Positions 21,021-31,549 of a stretch of 64,000 bases of DNA are shown one piece after another. The notes beneath the pieces are model-generated. The model had not been told where the DNA came from. It saw nothing but the letters and a program-made list of their open reading frames with translations, and made no database searches. Both the position numbers and the translations under genes were made by a program. The DNA comes from Candidula unifasciata (Eukaryota > Mollusca > Gastropoda > Stylommatophora > Geomitridae): contig CAJHNH020004724.1 in assembly GCA_905116865.2 (NCBI GenBank), positions 222,001-286,000 of the forward strand, written 5' to 3'. Position 1 is the first letter of the stretch. Each line of letters begins with the position of its first letter.

Positions 21021-21182
21021 TTTCTATGGACAAAACGAATGAAAAAAAAAAAAGAAAAAAGAATGAGAGAGACACAGAATGAGAAAGTGAAAGCACGAAA
21101 AAGCGAACATAAACAGAAGAAATATTTTTTTTTTCAAAGGGCTATGAATTTTGTCCCCTGGAGCCCATAATATTCTATAAGC

Positions 21183-21188
<6 letters not shown>

Positions 21189-21277
<89 letters not shown>

Positions 21278-21363
21278 AGGAAAAAGCGGAAAGAGAAAGG
21301 GCATAAAGGGGGAAACAAGATGATAATGAAATAGAGGGAGACAGAGAGAGAGAGAGAGAGATA
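21189..21363. repeat. (GA)n microsatellite interrupted by a mariner
   Basis: About 42 GA units at 21189-21273, then GA-rich sequence up to the TA at 21362-21363. GA-rich sequence resumes beyond the mariner at 22318-22500, so one GA tract was split by the insertion. Confidence 0.9.
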
Positions 21364-22317
21364 CAAGGTCCGGCAATTAAGTAATGAGATGATTTTATAA
21401 TGGCTACGACAAAAATTCCATCTATGATTCACAGCGTGTAATTCAAAGAGGCAACCTTCGTCTATGATCTGGAAACTTTTCATCGCCCCCGATAAGCAGA
21501 CAACAAACAAGCTGCCATTTTGTTAACCTAGGCAGAGGTGTATTGTTACGTAATCAGCATGGAGCAAAAAAAAAAAAGCCGACATTAAATTCTGTATAAA
21601 ACTCAGAAAAAGCGCCATTTCAATAATTCAGTTGATGCGACAAGTTTATGTTGATCATTGTTTATCTCGTGCACACATTTCAGCTGGTATTCACGGTTCA
21701 AAAATGGTGTGGATATGATTACAAATGCAACTTGAGCTGGACGCTCAATTTTTGTTCGTAATGAAGAACTCATTGTAAAATTCCGAGAACGGTTACAAGA
21801 AGATCGTTGTTCGACTGTGAAAATGATGGTAGATGAATGTGGTGGTAATACAGAGACTATACGTAACATTTTAATGGAAGATTTGGGCAAGAAAAAAGTT
21901 GCGTGCCGGTTTGTATTCAACGCCTGACATTTTGTTTCTTCTTCATGACAATGCACCGGCTCAAAGGGTGGTAGTTGTACAGGAATTATTGGCCCCAAAA
22001 CAAGTGTATGCTTTGAACAATCTATCATATTCTCCAGATGTGTCTCTCTGTGATTATTTTCTATTTCCAAAATTTAAGCTGTCATTTAAAAAAACGTTTC
22101 TTTGACGATATTTATAACATCCAAAGGGCTGTAACATCGACTTTAGGGGCCATAACAGCAGAAGAACTACATAGGTCGTACCATTGTTTGTTAGATGGTG
22201 CCACTTGCTGTATCAGTGCACAAGGGGCTTACCTTGAATAAAATACAGGTTATATCTTCAACTGTTAATTATTTTAATTTTATGGAATTAGTCTCATTAC
22301 TTAATTGTCGGATCTTG
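21364..22317 (+). mobile_element. mariner-like element, internally deleted
   Basis: Inverted termini CAAGGTCCGGCAATTAAGT and, from the right, CAAGATCCGACAATTAAGT agree at 24 of the first 27 bases. TA lies on both sides (21362-21363 and 22318-22319). Transposase pieces follow in order: ATG at 21559 with IKFCIKLRKSA, then VRNEELIVKFRERLQED and DLGKKKVACRFV, then LLHDNAPAQ (second catalytic Asp), YSPDVSLCDYFLFPK (third Asp) and CCISAQGAYLE near the end. Between CRFV and LLHDN the first catalytic Asp block (TGDE) is missing. At 954 bp against about 1.3 kb for complete elements, with frameshifts, it is non-autonomous. Confidence 0.92.
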
Positions 22318-22500
22318 TAGAGAGACATATAGAGAGACAATGAAAGACAGGTGGAGAGAGAGAGAAACAGATGGAAACAGTCACAGAAAGAAACTTACAG
22401 AGGCATTGAGATACAAAGAAAGACACAAACAGTGAGAGACATAGAAAGAAACAGAGATACAGAAACACAGAGAGACGGAGAACAAACAGAGAGATACAGA
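22318..22500. repeat. GA/ACAG-rich low-complexity flank
   Basis: Imperfect AGAGAGACA repeats, the right half of the microsatellite interrupted by the mariner. Confidence 0.8.
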
Positions 22501-22589
22501 CACATGCATAGATAGGAACGCGCCTGAAATTACTGACCTCATTATGATTAACACAAATTATAACTAGGTTGCTCATTGATATGACAAAC

Positions 22590-22925
22590 ATATAGCCGCG
22601 TTAACGCAGTCGATACGAGACTCGTTTCAAATTCATCTGCGACTTGCTGCAGCCGAAAGTCAGTGTTCGAAACCAGGAGGTTCCCTAGGTTCACCCAGCC
22701 TCTAGGAAATGGGTACCAGAGTTGACTCTCTGTGGTAAACATAGGAAGGTCGCTGTAGCTACGAGTTACGTGCGGGCGGCGACACAAGCGGACAGTTTCT
22801 TATCAGCAGTCCGTACTGATAGCAGAGCAGTTATGGTTTATAACCGTGTGCAATGACGCTGGTTCACTTCTCCCGACTTTTACATTTGACCTTTACCTTC
22901 ATCAAGCTGTAAGAATGTTCTTCTT
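22590..22925 (+). repeat. gamma SINE
   Basis: It recurs at 24422-24670 on the minus strand. Shared blocks are GCCGCGTTAACGCAGTCGAT-like start, GTTCGAAACC-like B box, TTCACCCAGCCTCTAGGAAA, and GTTATGGTTTATAACCGTGT then CAATGACGCTGGTTCAC at the end. The TTCACCCAGCC...GGTACC stretch resembles the beginning of the X core. Confidence 0.82.
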
Positions 22926-23049
22926 TATGAGGGAGCAATATTTCATTCCCTGCTTGTTGAGTTTCCTATTCAGAGTTTGTGCTTGTTGAATCTGTTCCTT
23001 GATACAGACTGACTGCAGGTGCATCTATTCCTATCATTCATGAACATGC

Positions 23050-23230
23050 ACATTTAGTTTGTGTTGACACCTTTCCGTCTTTCCAGACGCTAAAGTTACA
23101 TTATTATGCTATGGAGATGCACGGGAACTCAGCCCATGGCGATGGAAAGTGTCAACAGCAAAGCCCGCCTGTGTTTAGAAATGTCTGCTACAATTAGTGC
23201 CTAGGATTTCAAGGTCATTGTTGCCATCAC
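23050..23230 (-). pseudogene. L-ZF LINE 3' end fragment
   Basis: On the plus strand GACACCTTTCCGTCTTTCCA and AGCCCATGGCGATGG match 42500-42600, the 3' end of L-ZF. On the minus strand the finger is damaged (the second Cys and first His have changed) but FHRHGL remains. Confidence 0.7.
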
Positions 23231-23409
23231 ACCACAGCACAAACACTGGGAATTGTTTACTACTGACAACATGGAACGATTGGTTTTGTTGAAAGCTAAT
23301 GCAGCTTTCATGCATTAACTAAGCTGTCAGTGACAATTTCCAAGTTTAGTTACTTGTTATAATACTTAGGATTCTTTTATTCCTAGCTATTAGTTACAAC
23401 AGACTGACT

Positions 23410-24110
23410 GAAGGATGCAAGACATAACATGTTTTTAAATGTTTACTATTCTGTTCGAATACTAACTAGACATGAAAAGAATATAAACTCCGGCCACATA
23501 CAAGTCGATAATATGAAAATCAAACGAAAGGAAACATATAAGTACTTGGGTGCAAACTTCAACTGCTCTAACATGCTGAGAGAAGAAATACAATCTAAAA
23601 TACAACCTAGAAATAAAGTATACTATGCCCTTCAACATCTGCTAAAGTCAAAGTGTCTGTCTCGCAACACTGAGATCAAAATATATAAAACGTTGATAAG
23701 ACCAGTCGTTTTGTATTGCTCTGAAACTTGAAGCAGAAACAAAAGAGATGAAGGTCTTATTACAGGTTTCCGAAAACCGTCTTACGGCAAATCTTTGGAC
23801 CCATCAAAGATGCAAACAGCGGGGAAACACACAATCTGTTTAAATCACCATTGATCAATGGAATCATGAGAGCTAACAGACTAAAATGGTTGGGGCATAT
23901 TGAAAGAATGTCAGATGAAAGAAAAGTAAAAACTGTATACACCTAAGAGAGAGGAATGGGCGTAGACCACGAGACAGACAAAAAAAAGAAGATCGGGAGA
24001 TAATGTCCAGCCAGACCTGCAAACAACTGGTGTTACAAATTGTGAAGATAAGACCAGTCAGAGAGATGAATGAAGACGAGTGATATCTGCAGCATTAAAC
24101 TTAAGGGCTC
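23410..24110 (+). pseudogene. LINE RT C-terminal half
   Basis: The plus strand reads YKYLGANFNCSNM, then EIKIYKTLIRPVVLYCSET (to 23731, stop). After a frame change it gives RQIFGPIKDANSGE, then RLKWLGHIERMSDERKVK and RRPRDRQKK. This is the order of RT thumb (YLG), RPVV.Y.SETW, IFGP and WLGH blocks of RTE-type LINEs. Palm and endonuclease are absent (5' truncation), and several stops follow 23731. Confidence 0.85.
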
Positions 24111-24219
24111 GGAATGCTAAAGAAAAAGATGACTATTCTGTGCTACTTTATGTGAAGTGAAGGTTCAACATACTTTGGACATTATGAACGTGGTTTTTTT
24201 TTCCTAGATATATTTTATT

Positions 24220-24670
<451 letters not shown>

Positions 24671-24740
<70 letters not shown>
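24671..24740. repeat. (TA)n microsatellite
   Basis: About 35 uninterrupted TA units; the left border of the 2.2-kb element that follows. Confidence 0.97.
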
Positions 24741-24741
<1 letters not shown>

Positions 24742-25554
24742 TAGCTGTACTCGGCCACGCGTTGCTGTGGCATAGTTTTGGCTAAATGGAAAAAAAAAAA
24801 GAAATAGAAATCGCACTTATCGTTACTGTCGCAATCATTGTCTGCTCAGATATATAGATAGTCTTCGATCCCCACCCCCACCACCGCCAAATCCACCTAC
24901 TACTCTCTCCCTCATCAAAGGTTTTCGGAAAAGAAAGACAATAGAGATCGCACGTGTCTAATATAGTTGATGTCTGCACAGATATAAAGATAGTCTGGTT
25001 TTCCGTCTTTAGAACACGCACCATATAATTGTGTCTTTATATTAGTGGTCGTTTAAATGGTGTTATTAGCACAGTCACAACAATTGTTATTTGTTTATAA
25101 CATGCTTAAGCTGTTTGTATTTTTATAGGAGTCGGAAGTAAAGCTACTACTGTACTTGTAAATAACCAAGTAAGTCGTAAAAAAATTAGAATAGCGGAGG
25201 TAGCGTTAGTAAAATATAAACAAATTAAGTAATGAGATCTTTAAAATGATGTGTTAAGCTCTTTAAGTTAACAATTTCAGTCATCACCCCCTTCCCTCCC
25301 CCCATCCACCGACTACTGCTCTCGCCATCTTTAAAGGATTTGAAAATCATCACCTGGCGATATTTTTTTTTAGTCCATACGGACTGAAATGGGGAGCAGG
25401 AAGTGGAGTAGTAAATAGGGCTAGTGTAATATTTACCACACCATCCTTCAAGTGCCAGTACAACTACTACCACCACCACCACCACAATAGCTAAAATAAT
25501 GTCACTTCTATCTGTTTTACCATCGGATTAGACAGAGAATCGTGAGCCAGAAGA

Positions 25555-25695
25555 TTTGGCACCGCGTGGCTAGTGCTGTCGCCACGGACTGGTCAGATTA
25601 GGATGTGTAATTCCGCCCCCTGACAGAAGAACGCCATAACCTTACCGGGGGTCTCCGGCATGACAGCACTACGATGTAACAGCCCAACCACAACT
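25555..25695 (-). repeat. tRNA-like SINE fragment
   Basis: ACAGAAGAACGCCATAACCT and CCGGGGGTCTCCGGC are shared in style with 56780-56945. The minus strand would carry the head, with a weak B box only. Confidence 0.4.
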
Positions 25696-26084
25696 ACTAC
25701 TGCTGCTGCTACTGCTACTTTAAGTGGGTAAGGCAGTTACTGTGACCTAAAGCTCTCTCAGTAAACAGTTTGTGCCCCCTCCCCCTCCCTAGTTCACTGA
25801 CTACTCTTTCCCTCATCGAAGTAGTTGGGAGAAAGAAAAAAAAAAACAAGTGACAAGCAATGAAAACAGGAAAAATACACCATAATTAGGAAATGAAGGC
25901 TATGGTAAACAGCACAGTTTAAAATTACAACGCAAATGAAATAATTAAATCTAAATGAAAATTAATGGAACTCTATGAAAATTCAGCGTAACCATGAAAT
26001 ATGGAAGTTTGAAATGAAATCATAAGTATTCGAAATGGTCAGATTTAAATATCAACTGGTTTACCCACATATCTGAACTTTTTT

Positions 26085-26151
26085 TTAGGGGCCACATGGC
26101 TAGTACTGTCGCTACGACAGTGCAGGTGCGGATTTTTTTTCTCTGTCACCA

Positions 26152-26203
<52 letters not shown>

Positions 26204-26295
26204 AACAACAACAACAGTACTGCTGACTCGAACCGTGGTCTCCAGCACGGGATCCCAGTGTTCTAACCATTCGGCCAAGCAACGACTCTACCGGA
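26085..26295 (-). repeat. tRNA-derived SINE with 47-nt homopolymer
   Basis: The minus strand reads CGTTGCTTGGCCGAATGGTT, an A box of the tRNA-Ser/Leu kind, and CACGGTTCGAGTCAGC, a B box. A 47-base A run (26156-26202, T on the sense strand) plus ACA repeats splits head from body. The ends do not pair as an acceptor stem, so it is not a functional tRNA gene. Confidence 0.72.
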
Positions 26296-26958
26296 GCAAC
26301 GAAAAGAGAACAAAACTATTTGAGATGTGTGTCTCTACTACTGTGTCCCCATTATAACACAACTAAAAACCGCAGGCAATTGTTTTCTCATAGACAGATA
26401 TTCCATATATAATATTGAAACGGCACAACAATAGACATCGCACGTGTCTAACACGGTTAATGAAGCAATCATTGTCTGTGCAGACGTCGAGATAGTCTGT
26501 GATGCCCCCACTTCCCCTTTCAAATCCATCGGCTACTCTCCAACTCATAGAAGTTTGTTTGAAAAGACAGAAAATAGAAATCGTGTCAAATATGGTTATT
26601 GTCGCAATCATTGCCTGCACAGATATAAAGATAGTCTTGTTTACTGTATCACGGCCTACCCTATTTATGAGAGAAGGCGTTGGCTGTACGTATCTCGCTG
26701 GCGAATGGTGGGTCTTGCGTTCCGACTACTGCGCATGCGCATTTACGAACGTGGCTTTAATTAAATGTCACTAAAATGTAAATATTAGTTTCGAGGATTT
26801 TTCCAACACATGTCGTCACCTATCTCATACAATGACAGGTAGAATTTCAAACCATGATGGGTAAAAATCCGGTATCAAAACAAACATATCCTGAAAATTT
26901 CAGCTAAATCGGTTCAGTAGTTTCCGAGTCTTTAGATCATATACAAACACACAAACAT

Positions 26959-26960
<2 letters not shown>

Positions 26961-27031
<71 letters not shown>

Positions 27032-27040
27032 TATATATTT
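26961..27040. repeat. (AT)n microsatellite
   Basis: About 31 AT units, a short ACAC break, then more AT; the right border of the 2.2-kb element. Confidence 0.97.
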
Positions 27041-27049
27041 ACTTCTCAA

Positions 27050-27172
27050 AGAAGTAAAAAAAAAAAAGAGCAGAAGAAGAAGAAGGTAAAAGAGAAAAAA
27101 AGAAAGAGGAAGAAGGAAGAAGAACAAGAACAAGAAGAAGCAGAAGAGGAAGAAGAAGGAGGAGGAGTAGGC
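27050..27172. repeat. (AAG/GAA)n-rich purine tract
   Basis: Imperfect GAAGAAGAAG and AGGAGGAGG purine run on the plus strand. Confidence 0.9.
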
Positions 27173-27690
27173 TTTCTATCCGCAGCGTTCGTTGTCCTCT
27201 TTGATATAAACTGACCACTTCTACGTTTTTCTTTAGTAGATTTATGTATCTTCTCAAAGTGTTCCTACCTCCCATTTGTGACAGTGATTGTTCTTTCACA
27301 TCAAATGTATCGCCTGCATCCAAAGTCGTGACCATGAACATAAAACTTTACCACAGCACAGACTGAGCACTAAGCCAGTTTCGGATAAGCTGGCAATCAC
27401 AATGTGAACAACGGCTGAAGTGGCTGTAACTAGTGCTACATTTGTTGTTTGATCCTCTAGCACGAAACTTTAAGGGCTAGCAACTTCAGTTGTAGGTCTG
27501 CCTGCCTCTCTTATCTGCCTATTTGACCCAGTAAATACCATTGTCGGTTTGTTTTTGTTTCTTTACGTACAGCTTCAGTTCTCAGAGAGAGGGTTTTTAA
27601 AAATTCCTTGCACAGCAAAATGAGTAATCCAGTGATTTTGAAAGTGGAAAACAAAAGACTCGTCACGAGCATCTGAAAGAGACAGTCGTA
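27173..27690. other. No recognised feature
   Basis: Mixed sequence; no frame or repeat recognised. Confidence 0.5.
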
Positions 27691-27694
27691 ATTG

Positions 27695-27910
27695 ATAGCT
27701 TAACTGTGAGAGAAGATTGACTGGAACATGTTGTGACAACTGGAAAGATTTACAGAAAGAGAGCGCGGCAGACAGACAGATGTTTCTGGGCAGGATTATG
27801 TGATGGCAAGCAAGGGTGTCAGTGTACTAATTGATGTGCACTGTTGAAGATAGCACGTCTTGACAAAAATTGACGAGTGTCAGTGTTGGTGGTGATGATG
27901 ATGATATTGA
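27695..27910 (+). pseudogene. L-TGA LINE 3' end
   Basis: VTTGKIYRKRARQTDRC corresponds to VTTEKISGKRGRGRP of the copy at 41045-41320; the tail GGTGGTGATGATGATGATAT is (TGA)n-like. Heavily decayed. Confidence 0.65.
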
Positions 27911-28585
27911 TAATTATGATGCATATGACACGTTCACTTTATTGTAGATCACTGGACGTCAATGATTTTCGGAGCGCTCAAGGATATCCTCATTACAAAT
28001 TATTTTCTTGGCATATTTGATTCTCATTCTAAGTCTTGGTCGAGGATTCAACTTAACTGCAATCGGGTTTCCCCATACTTGCCAGTGCAAATCAAATATA
28101 ATGCCTCTGACTGTTGCATTTAAAACACTGGTGAACAAACAATTAGTCCCAGAATAATTCAGAAATATGCGCACGCAGTAAATGTTAGAGGCTCCAAAAC
28201 CAACAGTCGCCACAAGAAATTTTTGATATTTTTGATTCTGTGTCATATGACAAGCTAATAAGCTCTTTGACGATATCTACGCTAACTCATATTTTCAGCA
28301 TTCCCACTCCGTGTCCTTTATTGCTTCCACATCTACCTCTGTGACTGACCTTCTGTTGCCAGCTGGTTTTGTCAGCTGGAATCAAACCTGCTTATTTTGT
28401 TTCTCACGTTCAAGTAATGTCAGTATAAATTAGAACACATTCCAGCATGTGTAATTAAGACTTAGATATATTGTACATTTTTTTTTCTATTTTTCTTTTT
28501 TTTTTTTTAAATTTTGCATTCCTCTTTTTATTATTATTATTAATATTATTGTTTTTATTATTAACTATGAAATGAGGTACAAATG
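27911..28585. other. No recognised feature
   Basis: AT-rich with T-runs and (TTA)n at 28528-28550; no gene seen. Confidence 0.5.
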
Positions 28586-28589
28586 AAAA

Positions 28590-28692
28590 ATTGTATGAAA
28601 GGAGCGGAGTTGAAGGGCAGAATGTTAGTCGGGCCTGCGTGCCCAATTCTTAACCCTTTGAAAATAAAGTTTGTTCGTTCGTTCGTTCTCAC
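28590..28692 (+). repeat. Possible LINE 3' end with (GTTC)n tail
   Basis: CGGGCCTGCGTGCCCAATTC then AAAATAAAGTTTGTTCGTTC and more GTTC units. An AATAAA-like signal followed at once by a 4-base repeat tail is typical of some LINE 3' ends. No coding part is visible upstream. Confidence 0.45.
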
Positions 28693-29004
28693 CAAACTAT
28701 GAAGCGCGTTCGCAACTAGTAAGCTGGGTACAATTTCAAATTAACCGGTAGCGGCGGATTTAAAAACAACAATGACTTTGAAACCAATGTCCATCCAGCC
28801 TAAAATGGGTACCAGACATTAAATTCAAAAGTAAAATCAGCCAAACTGTTGCTGACCGTATGACCAAATGATATTTTTCTTCCGGTCAAAATGTTTTGGG
28901 CCGTAGCAAATTTTTTTGCTTCTGCCAGACGGTAGCCGTTGCATTTTTTTGCTCCATTCATAGACTGAAAGGATATAGTTTCGTCTCCCAGCTTCTAAGT
29001 TGAG

Positions 29005-29420
29005 TGCATGGCGTGACACTGTGAGCTGCGGATTTCATTTAAAAGGTTCTTCGACTGTGACCAACGTGGTGGTGTGAATTGTAGATTCAGAAAATGGTGC
29101 TATGCCTGTTGTCGCAATATTGGTGGTGCCATTATGTTATTGAAATTCATCGCGTGTGTAACTGCTGATCTGTTGGTGACTTCTGCTTCCATGGATAATA
29201 AACTGCATTTCTAATGTCGGACTGTTTGTGTTAGCACTTCGGATGGCTACCGTATGCTTTTATTGCGTGTGTATGCTAGTGCATATACTGAGACAGCAGT
29301 CTGTCAAACTTTCCACAAGGGACTGTGATAGACATTCTGTGTGTTTTTCGTTGTCACAGGAGCGGAGCAGCTATGGGGTGACCCGTTTGCTTTGAAGCTG
29401 GAACTAAGATTACCAGATCA
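29005..29420 (+). repeat. Repeat R-D, copy 1
   Basis: About 415 bp shared with 52230-52660 (minus) and partly with 58060-58300. Blocks are GCGTGACACTGTGAGCTGCG (start), AAACTGCATTTCTAATGTC, GCGTGTGTATGCTAGTGCAT, CCACAAGGGACTGTGA and GAGCGGAGCAGCTATGGGGT (end). No pol III boxes or frames seen. Confidence 0.8.
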
Positions 29421-29564
29421 CCAATGAGTGAATTTCGGACTGTACAAATACTATTCCGAAATCGCTGTCCTAATGCGCCGTCAAAAAATCATACGATAAT
29501 CGTACTGGTGTTTGTTATAGATACACAGTATCTTAAACCTTTTTTTTATCTCCAGTATTGCCTG

Positions 29565-29780
29565 GCGCTAGCTAAGTTGGTTAAACCAGCTGTGCGGCGA
29601 CTGGGTGACAAACTCCTTCTGGTCTGAGATCACCCTCGGTGGTAGGCAGAAAAGCCACATATTTCCCAGATTTAGTGTATCTATCATGGAATCAAGGCCG
29701 CAGGGTTGCTATATCTATAGTACCGAGCCAAAAGGTTTAGAACTCATGGTTTCTGGATTTACAAACAATTCTCCAAATAT
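29565..29780 (+). repeat. epsilon SINE-like repeat, copy 2
   Basis: Same order of blocks as 4505-4725: GCTAGCTAAGTTGGTTAAAC, GCGACTGGGTGACAAACTCC, TATCTATCATGGAATCAAGG, AACTCATGGTTTCTGGAT. Confidence 0.68.
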
Positions 29781-29964
29781 TAGATGAACTATTCTTGTAC
29801 TGTAGTATCACAGATCAGACATAAGTTACTTTAGCCCGCTGTGTCAATATTATTAAGTTAACTACTCCTGTATTGAATTGCCGCTTTCCAACTCCATCAG
29901 ACCACATTATTTATTACTTTTAAGTACAATTCCTTAGGATAGATGGGATATAGGTAGGTAGGTA

Positions 29965-30175
29965 AGTTGTACCCCACCTGGACATCACACAAGCGATAAA
30001 AACCTGGTGACACAAAGTGCCACCATGCGGATGAGGACCACCCATAGAGAGGTCCCGGAAACCCCGTTAAGCCGTTATGCCATATTTAAGGCCTGGCTAT
30101 ATTTAGGACCCCCGGCAAAAGCGAGGATGTGGCTTCAAAATAACAAAAAATTGCGTCCCACAGGGGGACGATAGT
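29965..30175 (+). repeat. Repeat R-C, well preserved copy
   Basis: Starts TTGTACCCCACCTGGACATC, has ACACAAAGTGCCACCATGCG and GAGGTCCCGGAAACCCCGTT, and ends GCGTCCCACAGGGGGACGA. A good reference copy for this family. Confidence 0.8.
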
Positions 30176-31035
30176 GCTTTAAACAACTTGGATATAAATA
30201 ACAACTGTTCGGGACACACACAAAAACAAGGTAATATCTTAAAATAGATTAAGGAAACAAATAATCCTAAAAGAAAGAAACACACAGTTGCGTGTCTAAT
30301 TTCATGAAACTATAAGACAAGTGGAGCAGCTGACAAGCCATGTGTAGTTTTGGTCAACTGTATTCTAAGCGTCAAATTACTATACACACTCACACTTTTA
30401 ATTAAACCCTTATTTTTCAAACGCTTCAACTATGAGGGGGAAAAAACGAAACACAAATCCCCAGGGGAAATAAAGAAAAATGACCGCTGGACCGAGATTG
30501 AAAACATTAAAAACGTATTAGAAATCCGACATCGTTGATTAGTTTCCAGCAATCTCCGTGGACTTTGCATGGCCGCTTCTATCCGCGTTATTTCTAGTTG
30601 TTTTCACGAGTTGACGCTGTCACGCAAGAGGCTGTCTTCATAGATTTGCCTAGGAAAATTGTATTTTAAGTTGTACAGCTGTAAAAGGAGACTATTGAGA
30701 GATATACTTGACAAATTGTATGGCGTGTGTTGTGAATGTCAATGGCGATCTCATGACACCCAGTGGTCAACAACTATTTAAAAGTAAAGTTTTAGGGTAG
30801 GTGGTTTGTCTTGAAGGGAAACCCGAGTGATTGTCGGTTACCCCGAGGACTTTAAAAAGCAATTGAAGAAAAAGTAGGTTACTCTGTATCAAGGGCGTTG
30901 ACAGAAAGAAAACATAAAGGGAGGAGTGAATTCCAAGATGATAACAATATATTCCTGTTTAAAGTTTTCCAGGCAATGCCTCCATATGTCTAATCCTTGT
31001 GTAATTCCATAATAATTACTGTAATGTGTTAATTG
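30176..31035. other. No recognised feature
   Basis: AT-rich sequence, short frames only. Confidence 0.55.
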
Positions 31036-31037
31036 CA

Positions 31038-31041
<4 letters not shown>

Positions 31042-31105
<64 letters not shown>

Positions 31106-31118
31106 TATATATATATGT
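31042..31118. repeat. (AT)n microsatellite
   Basis: About 29 AT units with a GCAC interruption near the right end. Confidence 0.97.
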
Positions 31119-31139
31119 ACGAACTCTGTATCACCGGCG

Positions 31140-31405
31140 AAGATCCGGAAATACTTTTGGTAAATATTTAACTCCAAATTTTGCCCAGGCAGCGCGTTAG
31201 ACTACTCTTTTTCGATTTTTAACTGCTGAGGGATGTTTCTAATTCCGCAACAATACATACGGGCGTCCAATCTTACTACCCAGAGACCAGGGGAAATGAC
31301 TAGAAGTCCAGGTAAAAAATCCCTGCATTTACAGGGACTTGAACCTGGGACCTCCAGCATTCGTGGCGGACGCCATGCTTTGAGACCACTCAGCCCCCTA
31401 AAAGA
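31140..31405 (-). repeat. delta SINE (tRNA-Leu/Ser-like head)
   Basis: The minus strand starts GGGGCTGAGTGGTCTCAAAG, an A box of the Leu/Ser type, and has CCAGGTTCAAGTCCCTGTAA as B box. The body carries CTTCTAGTCATTTCCCCTGG and GTCTCTGGGTAGTAAGATTG and ends near GGATCTTCGCCGG. Copies are at 47395 (plus) and 62405 (minus, 3' part). Confidence 0.85.
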
Positions 31406-31549
31406 GTTATGTCCTTAGAAGGCCAGGTGTTAGACAAATTAATACGGGTTGCCATTTAGTGAGTCTTAGAAGACCTGACTAGAGGACACATGTACACTCG
31501 GACACCCTAGGGTTTGATACTTTCAACAGTAGAAAGTATTTAAGGCTAG

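Larger units (their letters stand above)
24741..26960 (+). mobile_element. Unclassified element between two (TA)n tracts
   Basis: It starts ACTAGCTGTACTCGGCCACG then GCGTTGCTGTGGC, and ends AAATCGGTTCAGTAGTTTCC ... ACACACAAACATTG, directly followed by (AT)n. Start and end phrases of this kind recur as terminal sequences of dispersed elements in many invertebrate genomes; the class is not clear to me. Inside, two blocks alternate: P (ATCGCACGTGTCTAA ... CAGATATAAAGATAGTC; near 24810, 24945, 26430 and 26580) and Q (CCCC ... ATCCACCGACTACTCT; near 24880, 25290, 25775 and 26505). No long frame exists. A tRNA-like SINE sits at 26085-26295. Confidence 0.6.

Noticed and set aside
25215..25250. AATTAAGTAATGAGAT identical to part of the mariner terminal repeat at 21.4 kb
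   Set aside because: Only 16 bases, no partner terminus and no TA-flanked unit; too short to call a second copy.
26220..26295. Possible tRNA-Ser or tRNA-Leu gene on the minus strand
   Set aside because: A and B boxes are present but the ends cannot pair as an acceptor stem and the element continues as a SINE.
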